Positions 1-7,190 of a stretch of 15,154 bases of DNA are shown piece after piece (the first letter of the stretch is position 1; every line of letters starts with the position of its first letter). The position numbers were made by a program, and so were the translations under genes. This DNA comes from Syntrophorhabdaceae bacterium PtaU1.Bin034 (GTDB lineage Bacteria > Desulfobacterota_G > Syntrophorhabdia > Syntrophorhabdales > WCHB1-27). The stretch is taken from contig MVRP01000085.1 in the NCBI GenBank assembly GCA_002067405.1, positions 1 to 15,154 on the forward strand. Direction: 5' to 3'. A model generated the notes under the pieces. It did no database searches, was not told the origin of the DNA, and worked only from the letters and a program-made list of their open reading frames with translations.

Positions 1-51
1 GTCACCTATTTTACAGGAGGTACATCCCTTTTTGTTTGCCTCTATTTGAAT

Positions 52-138
52 TTACACAGTCAAGTTTACACTACCCAGGATTGTATCGAGGTACTCCTCC
101 ACCATTTTCTCATCATCTATTACCACCACGTATCTCAT
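52..138 (-). CDS. possible 28-residue ORF, receiver-like N-terminus
   Basis: A short reading frame with a strong ribosome binding site (AGGAGG as CCTCCT at 144-149, five bases before the ATG at 136-138). The product begins MRYVVVIDDEKMVEEYL and stops after 28 residues. The V-V-I-D-D-E start looks like the first strand and acidic pair of a response-regulator receiver domain, so this may be the leftover 5' end of such a gene. It lies on the same strand as the broken receiver gene at 302-747, about 160 bases further downstream. It could equally be a chance ORF; only the ribosome binding site and the first ten residues argue for it. Confidence 0.28.
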   Translation of the reverse strand: MRYVVVIDDEKMVEEYLDTILGSVNLTV

Positions 139-301
139 ACAAACCTCCTGATATCCCTAATTTGTCTAAGCACGTTGTGCGATCACGACAACGTTCTCCA
201 GGCTATTGTTTGGTATCAGGACGCTGCATGGGATAACCGCGGAAATCCGGGCTGGGGTACTGTTGACGGGGAGTCGGGGAAACTGGCTGCGCGGTGCTGC
301 T

Positions 302-747
302 CTACGGTAGATTGGAGAAGGAGCGTGAGGGGATCCTGCTTCTGCGTAACATTCGTTCCACCATATCGGATAGTTCCCGTCTGTCAACGGGCTTCAAGAG
401 AAAGGCGAAAAGGTCGTTGGTCACCCCCCCCCCGAAAGCTCGTCCACGGGGGCTCCCGCAAGAAGGATCACGGGAATCTCAGGATTAAGGTGCCTTACGT
501 GCGCGATCAGTTCCGTTCCTTTCATGCCGGGCATCGCCTGATCGGTAATGAGAAGATCGAACGCATGAGGACTTTCGGCAAAGAGGCGTTCCGCTTCTTT
601 ACCATCGGTCCTGCAGGTGACCGCGTAGCCCAATCGCTCAAGGCTTGTTTGCGCTACCAGAACGATGGCTTCGTCGTCATCGACGAAGAGGATGCGCTCT
701 CTTTTCGTCTGCGGCCGAAGGCTACGATCCATGAGGTCAGTATACAT
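302..747 (-). pseudogene. single-domain response regulator, frameshifted in a G10 tract
   Basis: The first part reads as a CheY-like receiver: RILFVDDDEAIV near residues 18-29 supplies the acidic pair, LLITDQAMPGM the phosphorylatable Asp with its usual MPGM follow-up, and EIPVILLAG the next strand. The frame then enters a run of ten G (C at 424-433 on the given strand) and stops after DELSGGG. One extra G, or two fewer, restores a good continuation, VTNDLFAFLLKPVDRRELSDM, which supplies the conserved Lys-Pro and the last helix and ends at the stop at 302-304. The intact protein would be about 148 residues, normal for a stand-alone receiver. The ATG at 747 has no clear ribosome binding site, so the start is uncertain. 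The shift may be a real mutation, slippage-based switching or a sequencing error. Confidence 0.72.
424..433. repeat. homopolymer run of ten C
   Basis: Ten consecutive C (G on the coding strand) lie inside the response-regulator gene, exactly where its frame breaks. Runs this long are prone to slippage in replication and to base-calling errors. Confidence 0.9.
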
Positions 748-1340
748 CTGCGTTGAAAGGTATTCAAGAAGAGGGTGAAGGTCCTTGACGGTTCCTTTTT
801 CAACTCGGCTGGTATTTCATGAACGAGACTTTATGCTCATCAATAAGAAAAGTTCCTGGGAACGAGGCAAGCGCGGCAAATACGGGCTGACTTTTCATTC
901 AGACCGGCAGCTCAACCGATTTCTCTCTCCTACACGTCGCTCTTTCTCACCCCCGAAGGCCACCATGCGGGGGAGATAACCTTATGGTCCTTCTCCTCGC
1001 TCATGCCGCGGCGAAGGTGATCGAGTACTGGGAGTTCCGGAAACGGATCTGTCGCTGTGCAGACTGGAAACTGCAAGAGACAGCGCCCCTCCCAAGGGTC
1101 TTCGATCCCGAGCTTGCCTATGGATGTTGCGAACAATCCGAAAACGCCGCTTGACATTGCTGACAAAGCAGTTTTCTCCTCTGAGCGTCATCACCTGCGG
1201 TTGCCAACGAACGCACGGAAATAGAAATGGATGGCTGTTCCTATTTTGCCTGGTCGATACGCAACGGATCCGCCTTAAGCAGGAATGCACTTCGATTCTG
1301 AAAGGTTGTTTTCAAGCCTTCGGCGGCACCGCCATGAGCC
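748..1340. other. about 590 bases without a recognisable gene
   Basis: Short open frames exist on both strands, but none combines a ribosome binding site, a plausible composition and a family motif. No tRNA, strong terminator or insertion-sequence end was seen by eye. The minus frame directly upstream of the response regulator stays open from about 825 to 748 without a recognisable domain. Confidence 0.5.
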
Positions 1341-1649
1341 CTATGTGCTATGGTGGTCGGCTCGACTCTCAACATACTCTCCGTACTCCTTCAAAAGGAT
1401 ATGACGATACTCATTGCGAATACCCTCCGCCAAGGGAATATGATTCTTTTCTTCCAGTCTCATCATAATCTCTTCAATGGTCTCGCGGTTCGCCTGTTTG
1501 CCTTGAGAGTAGAGATCGGCCAGTATTTCACTCAAGCCGTTTACGCGGACTTGAGTACCATCAGGAAATTTCAACATGCGCCAACTAACTGTCGGCTTGT
1601 CGGAATCGTCTCCTCAGGTTATTCAGCCCATCTTTTCAAAGAGTGACAT
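1341..1649 (-). CDS. small selenoprotein with U-x-x-U motif, arsenic operon
   Basis: ATG at 1647-1649 follows a strong AGGAGG (1655-1660 region) and reads MSLFEKMG, then UGA (1623-1625), Ile-Thr, UGA (1614-1616), GDDSDKPTVSWRML and on to a stop at 1341: 102 residues with Sec at 9 and 12. The motif is therefore U-I-T-U, the selenium form of a CxxC redox or metal site. A conventional call would start at the ATG at 1577 and lose the motif and the ribosome binding site. The hairpin at 1580-1596 follows the second UGA. The C-terminal half (residues 40-95, ending in IPLAEGIRNEYRHILLKEYG) resembles small proteins I recall near arsenic permease or thioredoxin-like genes; that is from memory. It lies 46 bases after acr3 on the same strand, so it is probably the third gene of the ars operon. 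A role in handling arsenite or a thiol partner is inferred. Confidence 0.72.
1580..1596 (-). promoter_or_regulatory. SECIS-like hairpin after the UxxU codons
   Basis: On the coding strand GCCGAC-AGUUA-GUUGGC folds into a six-base-pair stem (one G-U) with a five-base loop containing GU. It starts 17 nt after the second UGA, within the usual range of bacterial SECIS elements. The first UGA has only a weak four-pair hairpin of its own (GGAG-ACGA-UUCC). Confidence 0.6.
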
Positions 1650-1662
1650 AGCACACCTCCTT

Positions 1663-1686
1663 AATCACTCAAGCAATCACTCAAGC
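1663..1686. repeat. 12-bp tandem duplication
   Basis: AATCACTCAAGC occurs twice head to tail (1663-1674, 1675-1686), between the end of acr3 and the ribosome binding site of the small selenoprotein gene. It probably arose by simple slippage; no function is evident. Confidence 0.8.
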
Positions 1687-1695
1687 CGATACGGC

Positions 1696-2781
1696 CTATC
1701 GGCACGTATAGTAACAGACCCCCGTGGGAGTCTCCTTCGCATACGGAAAGTACCTCCGCTTAAACCACAGCGATAGATGGACCAGGTTGATGAGTACCGG
1801 GACCTCCACGAGAGGGCCGATGACCGCCGCGAATGCCTGGCCGGAATTGATGCCGAAAACAGCGACCGCAACCGCGATGGCCAGCTCGAAATTGTTGGAA
1901 GCGGCAGTAAAAGAAAGGGTCGCCGCCTGGCCGTAGTGGGCACCTACCTTGACACTCATAGAGAAGGAAACGAGGAACATGATGATGAAGTAGATGAGCA
2001 GCGGGATCGCGATGCGGACAACATCGAGGGGGATCTTCACTATGTACTCTCCTTTCAGGGAGAACATGACGAGGATGGTAAAGAGCAGAGCGATCAGGGT
2101 AATGGGGCTGATCTTCGGGATGAACCGCTCGTGATACCACGTCTTGTCCTTCACCCTGATGAGGATGAATCGTGTGATGACACCGGCGATGAACGGGATG
2201 CCGAGGTAGATGAAGACACTTTTTGCGATCTGGCCGATGGTAATGTCCACGACCACCCCCTTCAGGCCGAGCATCGGGGGGAGTACCGTGATGAAGATGT
2301 AGGCATAGACAGAAAAGAAGAGTACCTGGAAGATGGAGTTGAAAGCAACCAGGCCCGCGCAATACTCGGTATCGCCCTTTGCGAGGTCGTTCCACACGAT
2401 CACCATGGCGATACACCGGGCCAAGCCGATCATGATGAGGCCGACCATGTACTCCGGATAGCCCTTTAGGAACAGGATGGCGAGAACGAACATGAGGACC
2501 GGGCCGATGACCCAGTTCTGCACGAGCGATAAACTGAGAACCTTGAAGTTTTTGAATACCTCCGGCAGTTCCTCGTACCGCACCTTCGCGAGAGGCGGAT
2601 ACATCATGAGGACAAGCCCTATGGCGATGGGGATATTGGTCGTCCCCGCCTGGAATCGATTCCAGAAATCGACGACGCCGGGAAACACATAGCCCCACCC
2701 AACACCGATGAACATGGCAAGGAAAATCCACAGGGTCAGAAAGCGGTCGAGAAAAGAAAGGCGACGTACCGGATCGTCCAT
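1696..2781 (-). CDS. acr3: arsenite efflux permease, Acr3 family
   Basis: A 361-residue membrane protein with about ten hydrophobic segments, the usual size of Acr3 (bile acid/Na+ symporter superfamily), which exports arsenite from the cytoplasm. Family hallmarks are visible: the N-terminal [13 protein letters not shown], the segment [21 protein letters not shown] with the conserved Cys of the transport path, and [18 protein letters not shown] followed by [11 protein letters not shown] near the C-terminus. The start is taken at the ATG at 2779-2781, two bases after the arsR stop, which implies translational coupling; the longer frame from 2802 would overlap arsR and add residues unlike the family. 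A small UxxU selenoprotein gene follows on the same strand. Confidence 0.95.
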   Translation of the reverse strand: MDDPVRRLSFLDRFLTLWIFLAMFIGVGWGYVFPGVVDFWNRFQAGTTNIPIAIGLVLMMYPPLAKVRYEELPEVFKNFKVLSLSLVQNWVIGPVLMFVLAILFLKGYPEYMVGLIMIGLARCIAMVIVWNDLAKGDTEYCAGLVAFNSIFQVLFFSVYAYIFITVLPPMLGLKGVVVDITIGQIAKSVFIYLGIPFIAGVITRFILIRVKDKTWYHERFIPKISPITLIALLFTILVMFSLKGEYIVKIPLDVVRIAIPLLIYFIIMFLVSFSMSVKVGAHYGQAATLSFTAASNNFELAIAVAVAVFGINSGQAFAAVIGPLVEVPVLINLVHLSLWFKRRYFPYAKETPTGVCYYTCR

Positions 2782-2783
2782 CC

Positions 2784-3152
2784 CTATGCCCCCGCACAGC
2801 AACCGGCCGAGACATCAGGAAGTTCCTCTGCCCTTGACGCCATGAACGCTTCCAGCCTTCTGCGGTCGTCGGCCATCTCTTCTTCCGTGACCCGGTCGGC
2901 TATTGACAGAAAGAGAAGCCGCTTGAAGAGGTCCGATTCGTTGAGGCGGTAATGCATCCACTTTCCCTCCCGCCTGTCCTTCACAAGCCCTGCCTCCTTG
3001 AGTGCCTTCAAATGGAACGAGACCTTCGGCTGAGACATATTGACAGCAGCCACCAGGTGGCACACACAGAGCTCGCCGTTCTCCAAGAGCTTGACGATCC
3101 GGAGCCGCGTTTCATCCGACAATGCTTTGAACAAGGAAAGGAGCTCGTCCAT
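2784..3152 (-). CDS. arsR: ArsR/SmtB-family metalloregulatory repressor
   Basis: A 122-residue winged-helix repressor: [16 protein letters not shown] opens the domain, ELCVCHL carries the Cys-x-Cys arsenite-binding site in helix 3, and [20 protein letters not shown] is the DNA-reading helix. The C-terminal tail adds GCCAGA, a further Cys pair. ATG at 3150-3152 is preceded by GGAGGG; a TTG four codons earlier is less likely. Family knowledge: binding As(III) or Sb(III) releases the repressor from DNA. It is the first gene of arsR-acr3-(UxxU protein) and is divergent from hgcA across about 140 bases, so it may also control the mercury-methylation genes. Confidence 0.93.
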   Translation of the reverse strand: MDELLSLFKALSDETRLRIVKLLENGELCVCHLVAAVNMSQPKVSFHLKALKEAGLVKDRREGKWMHYRLNESDLFKRLLFLSIADRVTEEEMADDRRRLEAFMASRAEELPDVSAGCCAGA

Positions 3153-3180
3153 CGTACCCTCCAAATCATATCAATAGTAT

Positions 3181-3194
3181 CTAATGTTAATTAG
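3181..3194. promoter_or_regulatory. inverted repeat, candidate ArsR operator 1
   Basis: CTAAT-GTTA-ATTAG is a perfect five-base inverted repeat with a four-base spacer, about 30 bases before the arsR start and downstream of a TTGACA (minus strand, 3211-3216) that could be the arsR -35 element. The position fits autorepression; no consensus was computed. Confidence 0.45.
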
Positions 3195-3216
3195 CTCATT
3201 TGTAACTTTATGTCAA

Positions 3217-3232
3217 TATATTAGTAAATATA
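3217..3232. promoter_or_regulatory. inverted repeat, candidate ArsR operator 2
   Basis: TATATT-AGTA-AATATA is a perfect six-base inverted repeat with a four-base spacer, the same build as the repeat at 3181-3194. It lies between the arsR promoter region and the hgcA promoter, where one repressor could affect both directions. Confidence 0.45.
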
Positions 3233-3259
3233 CAAATAAGGAACGGTTTATATATAGAC

Positions 3260-3288
3260 TTGACATACGCTGTTCGGGTATTTATGAT
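3260..3288 (+). promoter_or_regulatory. sigma-70-type promoter for hgcA
   Basis: TTGACA (3260-3265), a 17-base spacer, and TATGAT (3283-3288) form an almost consensus promoter. Transcription would begin around 3295, practically at the ATG at 3296, so the hgcA message may be leaderless or have only a very short leader. Confidence 0.7.
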
Positions 3289-3295
3289 ACATGAT

Positions 3296-4420
3296 ATGGA
3301 AACTGTTTCTCCCTTCACTGTAGTCCCCGCTGTACCCTGCTGAGGTCCTTCAGAAAAGCGGGGTCCGGTCAGACCCCCTCGCCTCGATCAGCCCTTTGTC
3401 ACAGATTCGATAGAAACCGCTATGGGTCAGGTCCCTTGCGTGTCACAAGTATTCGGCCGTGCTGAGCGGCTCGGCGCCTTTAAAGCACGGTGGGGAATAG
3501 GACGGATGAATTACAGGGTCGACCCTGGTCTTTACGCAATAGGCAAGCCCACCGAAGAGTCGCCGGTCTTCGTCACCGCCAACTACAAGCTGAGTTTCGA
3601 TCTGCTCAGAAGAGCCATCTCATCCATACACGGGTGGATTCTCATCCTCGATACGCTGGGTATCAACGTGTGGTGTGCTGCGGGGAAGGGCACTTTCGGA
3701 ACCGATGAGCTGGTGGACCGCATCCAGTCAAGTGGGCTTGCGGATGTCGTCTCTCACCGAAGACTCATCGTGCCCCAACTCGGGGCTCCGGGCATTGCAG
3801 CTCATGAGGTGAAGAGGCGTTCCGGTTTTCAGGTCATTTACGGCCCGGTTCGCGCCGAAGACTTGCCTGCCTTCCTGAAACAGGGTCTCAAGGCAGAAGG
3901 CCGGATGAGAACAAAAGACTTCGGGTTCATGGAGAGACTGGCCCTTGTCCCGATGGAGGTGCTGCCGGCTGTGAAGACCGCACTCCCTGCTGTGGCAGGG
4001 CTTTTTGTTCTCTCTTTTCTTATGACGGGGCTTTCCGCACCCAGAGCGCTCGGCTCCGTCCTGGTCCCCCTCGTTGTCATAGGGGCCTCCATACTCGCAG
4101 GCGCGGTGCTCACCCCGCTCTTTCTGCCCTGGCTTCCGGGCAGGGCTTTTTCGATAAAAGGGTTTATCGTGGGCCTGCTGTCTGCCGTTGTAATCTCCCT
4201 GATTATCGGTAGCGGCCATAATCCGAGCGTCGCGGGAACGCTTGTTCCTCTGATCTCAATTCCTGCCATGAGTGCCTACCTTGCAATGAATTTTACGGGC
4301 TCCTCCACATTCACGTCACTCTCGGGCGTCAGAAAAGAGATGCGCTTTGCCCTCCCCCTTGAGATAACCGGGGTTGCTGCAGGTCTCGTCTTGTGGATTA
4401 TCGCTATTGCGGGAGGGTAG
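3296..4420 (+). CDS. hgcA: mercury-methylation corrinoid protein HgcA, probable selenoprotein
   Basis: HgcA transfers a methyl group from its corrinoid to Hg(II). The signature cap-helix motif NVWCAAGKGTFGT is present, with the cobalt-facing Cys at residue 127 (codon at 3674). The corrinoid domain spans roughly residues 40-215 and is followed by about five membrane segments (235-374), as in the family. The family-like stretch QPFVTDSIETAMGQVP begins before the first ATG downstream (3422), so translation must start earlier. The open frame reaches UGA at 3341-3343 and, beyond it, ATG at 3296: METVSPFTVVPAVPC-U-GPSEK. Sec16 thus forms a Cys-Sec pair where I recall Cys-Cys in some relatives. A SECIS-like hairpin follows. 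Another in-frame ATG is at 3284, inside the promoter. hgcB follows after nine bases. HgcA identity is near certain; Sec is inferred. Confidence 0.93.
3360..3377 (+). promoter_or_regulatory. SECIS-like hairpin in hgcA
   Basis: GGGGUC-CGGUCA-GACCCC is a perfect six-base-pair stem with a six-base loop, starting 16 nt after the UGA at 3341-3343. The loop contains GGUC, the core I recall from the E. coli fdhF SECIS loop, where the G and U are needed for SelB binding. Confidence 0.7.
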
Positions 4421-4429
4421 GAAGAAGAA

Positions 4430-4732
4430 ATGCAGTCCATGCTTTATCTCAAACACGTTGTAACCCTCGCCTACGAACCAGAGACATGCAACGGCTGCGG
4501 AATGTGTCTTAACGTCTGCCCCCGTGGGGTGCTTCGGCGTTCGAACGGGAAGATTGAAGTCGCGACACGGGATGCGTGCATAGAGTGCGGGGCATGTCAG
4601 CTCAACTGCCCTCGCGGCGTATTAACCGTCAGAGCAGGCGTCGGCTGCGCGTCCGCGCTTATCAACCAGATGCTCGGCAGAAAAAAGGCCTGTTGCGCCA
4701 CCGACGAAGATACATCCCCTTCCTGCCGATAG
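4430..4732 (+). CDS. hgcB: ferredoxin HgcB, partner of HgcA
   Basis: A 100-residue 2[4Fe-4S] ferredoxin with both cluster motifs, CNGCGMCLNVCP and CIECGACQLNCP, then the extra conserved Cys in GVGCASA and a Cys-Cys pair near the C-terminus (RKKACCATDE). This arrangement is specific to HgcB, which is thought to reduce the HgcA corrinoid and to pass Hg(II) on through its Cys residues. It starts nine bases after the hgcA stop behind GGAAGAAGAA, so the two are co-transcribed. A second ATG three codons in (4439) is an alternative start. It contains no in-frame UGA. Confidence 0.95.
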   Translation: MQSMLYLKHVVTLAYEPETCNGCGMCLNVCPRGVLRRSNGKIEVATRDACIECGACQLNCPRGVLTVRAGVGCASALINQMLGRKKACCATDEDTSPSCR

Positions 4733-4780
4733 ACACCATGATCGGGCCGGGGGAACGGCAATGCCAAAGGGCACGAGGTT

Positions 4781-5218
4781 ATGGGAAAGTTGAAAGTATT
4801 ATTCCTGTGTACCGGCAATTCCTGTCGAAGCCAAATGGCTGAAGGCTGGGCAAAGCATCTGCTGAGCGGGACAGTCGAAGCATATTCAGCGGGAACAGCG
4901 CCAAGAGGCGTTGACCTGAGAGCAGTGAGGGCCATGGCCGAAGTTGGGATCGACATATCGGGATACCGGTCAAAGTCGGTTTTCGACCTTCCTGATATCG
5001 AATTCGACTACGTTGTTACCCTCTGCGACGATGCGCAACAGGCATGTCCCTTCTTCCCCGCAAAAACCGCACTTATTCATCACGGCTTTGACGACCCGCC
5101 ACGGCTTGCCGAGGTTGCAAATGACGAGGACGAAGTCATGGGTCACTACCGGCGTGTGCGCGACGAGATCAAAGCCTATGTCGAAACGCTGCCCGACTCG
5201 CTAAAGGATGAGCATTAA
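4781..5218 (+). CDS. arsC: arsenate reductase, LMW tyrosine phosphatase type
   Basis: A 145-residue cytoplasmic enzyme that reduces arsenate to arsenite, normally recycled by thioredoxin. It begins KVLFLCTGNSCRSQMAEGWA, the C-x5-R phosphate-binding loop of the low-molecular-weight phosphatase fold, and carries the redox Cys pair in VVTLCDDAQQACPFFP, used to form the catalytic disulfide cascade. Length is normal. It lies 48 bases after hgcB on the same strand and may share its transcript, which would put arsenate reduction with mercury methylation while efflux is on the opposite strand. The local ribosome binding site (GAGG close to the ATG) is weak. Confidence 0.93.
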   Translation: MGKLKVLFLCTGNSCRSQMAEGWAKHLLSGTVEAYSAGTAPRGVDLRAVRAMAEVGIDISGYRSKSVFDLPDIEFDYVVTLCDDAQQACPFFPAKTALIHHGFDDPPRLAEVANDEDEVMGHYRRVRDEIKAYVETLPDSLKDEH

Positions 5219-5848
5219 ATACGGTGGCAACAATTGTTTCTCCTCTCTAGCATAAAGGGAAATATTGCGCTTGTTCTCTTTTTGAACAGCACAAGTGGAA
5301 ACGCATTGCAGTACACAGCCTCCGGGAATGAACATAGTTCGACTTCACGCGATGAGCCGTGACGCCTGGTTGCAGACATCAGAGTGTTCCGTTGCGGGAA
5401 TCCCATGCACACATAACTCTTTACCCCGTAGCTCTCAGACGTTTTGATTCCGTACCTACCTCGGCGGGAAGCAACCTGTCCTTGGGATTTTTTTTAAAGA
5501 CAACAACGGGGGTACCGATTCACTCACACATCCATTCTGATAACGGTAAGGCGTCTATCTCCACGAAAACGATAAACACGTGACTTATGTGACCACCAGG
5601 CACCCCATGCACCTTACCCAAAGGACCGCCTAAAATCTAACCGCCCGGCCTTCTTTCTTGTTTCGCACCAAGAAACTCGACCCTATCTGTCATCGAGCTG
5701 GGTACATCTCGTGTGAGACAGAATAGTGGGTCTATCCTCAAGCTCAAGCCCTCTTGTATATACAGGCATCACATAGAACTCAAGGTATAACTTCTGTCCT
5801 GTGCAAGGTTCCCATTTATTCAGAATCGATTCATATTAGAGGCGGCTG
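5219..5848. other. 630 bases without a recognisable gene
   Basis: No frame on either strand shows a convincing start, composition or motif. A T8 run (5489-5496 region) is not preceded by a clear stem. An inverted repeat, TTTCTTG-N8-CAAGAAA, lies at 5654-5675. No tRNA was seen. The stretch marks the change from the metal genes to accessory genes. Confidence 0.5.
5654..5675. repeat. seven-base inverted repeat
   Basis: TTTCTTG and CAAGAAA flank an eight-base loop. It has no T-run directly after it, so it is not a typical terminator. Its role is unknown. Confidence 0.35.
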
Positions 5849-6049
5849 ATGAGCGTAAAGGAATTGGTAGGAAGACGCATCAAGGAAGTGAGGCAGGCGA
5901 AAGGACTGTCGCAGGAGGCGCTGTCTGAAAAAATAGGCATGAGTGCCAAGTATTTGAGCAGCATTGAATGGGGCAAGGAGAATCCCACTCTCGATACGCT
6001 GATAAAACTGGCGGACGCACTCCACCGAAATATTAAGTATTTTCAATAA
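5849..6049 (+). CDS. small XRE-family helix-turn-helix regulator
   Basis: A complete 66-residue protein consisting of one Cro/C1-type domain: LVGRRIKEVRQAKGLSQEAL, then the recognition part SEKIGMSAKYLSSIEWGKENPTLDTLIKLADAL. The ATG is preceded by GAGGCGG, a fair ribosome binding site. Such single-domain proteins act as phage, restriction or toxin regulators; no partner gene stands beside it on this strand, so the target is unknown. A long perfect inverted repeat follows its stop. Confidence 0.88.
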   Translation: MSVKELVGRRIKEVRQAKGLSQEALSEKIGMSAKYLSSIEWGKENPTLDTLIKLADALHRNIKYFQ

Positions 6050-6062
6050 CTGGCAAGAATCA

Positions 6063-6102
6063 ATGTAGTGCGATTTCGTGCGAAAATGAAATCGCACTAC
6101 AT
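6063..6102. terminator. 15-bp perfect inverted repeat after the XRE gene
   Basis: ATGTAGTGCGATTTC (6063-6077) and its exact complement (6088-6102) enclose a ten-base loop, starting 14 bases after the XRE stop. It forms a very stable hairpin but lacks a T-run, so it may be a terminator of weak type, a regulator-binding palindrome or a mobile-element remnant. Confidence 0.5.
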
Positions 6103-6163
6103 GTCTTCAGCATAGACGGTTCCCCTTTATGTAGACAAGGGCCTCGTTTCTCTCGTTACCCCA

Positions 6164-6475
6164 TCAGCCTTTCAGGCGCGAGCGGGGTTTTTTTGGTTCG
6201 AGCTTGACCACGAGATGCGCATCAAGGGCATCCGCGATCCTTCTCAACGTTTCCACCGTTGCCCTTTTGAACCCTCCCCGTTCGAGCCTTGAGAGGGCGG
6301 GCTGCTTTGTTCCTATTCTTCTAGCCAGCTCTTCCTGCGTAAGACCGGCCTTTTCCCTCGCTTTAATGACCCCTTCCAGTATGTCAAATTCTTCATCCAG
6401 TCCCTGCCATGCCGTCTGGAACGCGGGGTCCTTCATCTTTTCTTTGAGGTGTTCCTTCACCGTTCTGCCTCTCAT
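6164..6475 (-). CDS. higA: HigA-type antitoxin, XRE helix-turn-helix
   Basis: A 103-residue protein with an N-terminal helical arm (VKEHLKEKMKDPAFQTAWQG) and a Cro-type DNA-binding domain: AREKAGLTQEELARRIGTKQ, then PALSRLERGGFKRATVETL. Its ATG overlaps the end of the toxin gene by four bases (ATGA), the usual toxin-first higBA order. In this family the antitoxin neutralises the ribosome-dependent RNase toxin and represses the operon promoter; the palindrome upstream of the toxin is the likely site. Confidence 0.88.
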   Translation of the reverse strand: MRGRTVKEHLKEKMKDPAFQTAWQGLDEEFDILEGVIKAREKAGLTQEELARRIGTKQPALSRLERGGFKRATVETLRRIADALDAHLVVKLEPKKPRSRLKG

Positions 6476-6771
6476 GCTGCGCCTCCTTGTCGCCGCAGGT
6501 AATCCTGCAGCCTCTTCTCAATCTCACGCTTCGGGGTCTTCGCTTCCTTCTTCACGAAACCGTGAAGTAAAATGAATCGCTTACCCGTGTAACCGAAGTA
6601 GAGAACCCTGATTTTTCCAACGTCATCGATTATTCTCAGTTCCCTTATCTTCCCCTTTATCTGCTTTGTATAAGGTTCTTTAAGCAGGACGTGGTACTTC
6701 GCCAGAAGATCAATAAGGCGGAATACCTTCGCCTGTGTTCCGACCGGCAGCGAATCGATGAACTCCGCCAC
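6472..6771 (-). CDS. higB: HigB/RelE-type toxin, 5' end doubtful
   Basis: A phage-derived Gp49-like/HigB toxin (mRNA interferase acting at the ribosome): VAEFIDSLPVGTQAKVFRLID, then IRELRIIDDVGKIRVLYFGY and KRFILLHGFVKKEAKTP match the family core, including the basic C-terminus. The first canonical start is the GTG at 6771, but homologous sequence, TVEYYSDVKGSEP, continues upstream in the same frame to 6810 and is cut off by a UGA (6811-6813) where relatives typically have Trp (M-x-W-T-V-E-Y-Y). A GTG lies two codons before the UGA and an out-of-frame ATG-TGG at 6816-6821. The N-terminus therefore looks damaged by a point mutation or small indel, and the toxin may be inactive. Confidence 0.78.
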   Translation of the reverse strand: MAEFIDSLPVGTQAKVFRLIDLLAKYHVLLKEPYTKQIKGKIRELRIIDDVGKIRVLYFGYTGKRFILLHGFVKKEAKTPKREIEKRLQDYLRRQGGAA

Positions 6772-6829
6772 CGGCTCGCTCCCTTTGACATCGCTATAGT
6801 ACTCTACCGTTCATTCCACATCGATGGTA

Positions 6830-6858
6830 ATTATAACATCTATGTTATGTTATGGTAA
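6830..6858 (-). promoter_or_regulatory. higBA promoter with overlapping palindrome
   Basis: On the minus strand TTACCA (6853-6858), a 17-base spacer and TATAAT (6830-6835) form a sigma-70-like promoter. The perfect palindrome ATAACAT-CT-ATGTTAT (6833-6848) overlaps the -10 element and is the likely HigA operator. Confidence 0.6.
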
Positions 6859-6859
6859 G

Positions 6860-7190
6860 TTGGAACTCCGGAGATAGGTTACGTTCCCCCATTCTGGTCC
6901 CCGTTGCTTGTTTTTTTGGTCCCCACCAATGCCACCAGAAATGTTGATGCTTTCTGACGGCGCCCGGATTGCGGGCTTCAGGAAGCTATACGCAGGAGCG
7001 AGCCAGAGCAGGCGAGTCAAGATTTCACCGTTTTGCACGACTTGGAGGAGTCTCCAAAAACAAAAGAGGTTAGCGTCGGTCGAAGGCCTTCACGTGAAGA
7101 GTGTGACGGCCATAGGCAAAGGGGACAAAAGGGAGCCCAAGGAAGAGAATAAAGCAGAAGGCAGAACTCACAAAGCTTCCTTCTCTGCGT
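6860..7190. other. about 330 bases without a recognisable gene
   Basis: No supported coding frame. A possible stem GCAGAAGG...CCTTCTCTGC (about 7157-7190), just after the stop of UGSC protein 2, could serve as the operon terminator, but it has a long loop and no T-run. A T7 run with repeated GGTCCCC (6896-6925 region) is unexplained. Confidence 0.4.

Noticed and set aside
982..1290. A 102-codon minus-strand ORF
   Set aside because: Arg/Ser-rich, no motif and no ribosome binding site; taken as noncoding.
1777..2469. A 230-codon plus-strand ORF inside acr3
   Set aside because: It is antisense to a clear transporter and has the highly charged composition typical of the complement of a membrane-protein gene.
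6811..6813. Selenocysteine in the HigB N-terminus
   Set aside because: The position is normally Trp, not Cys, and no usable hairpin follows the UGA. A damaging mutation is simpler.
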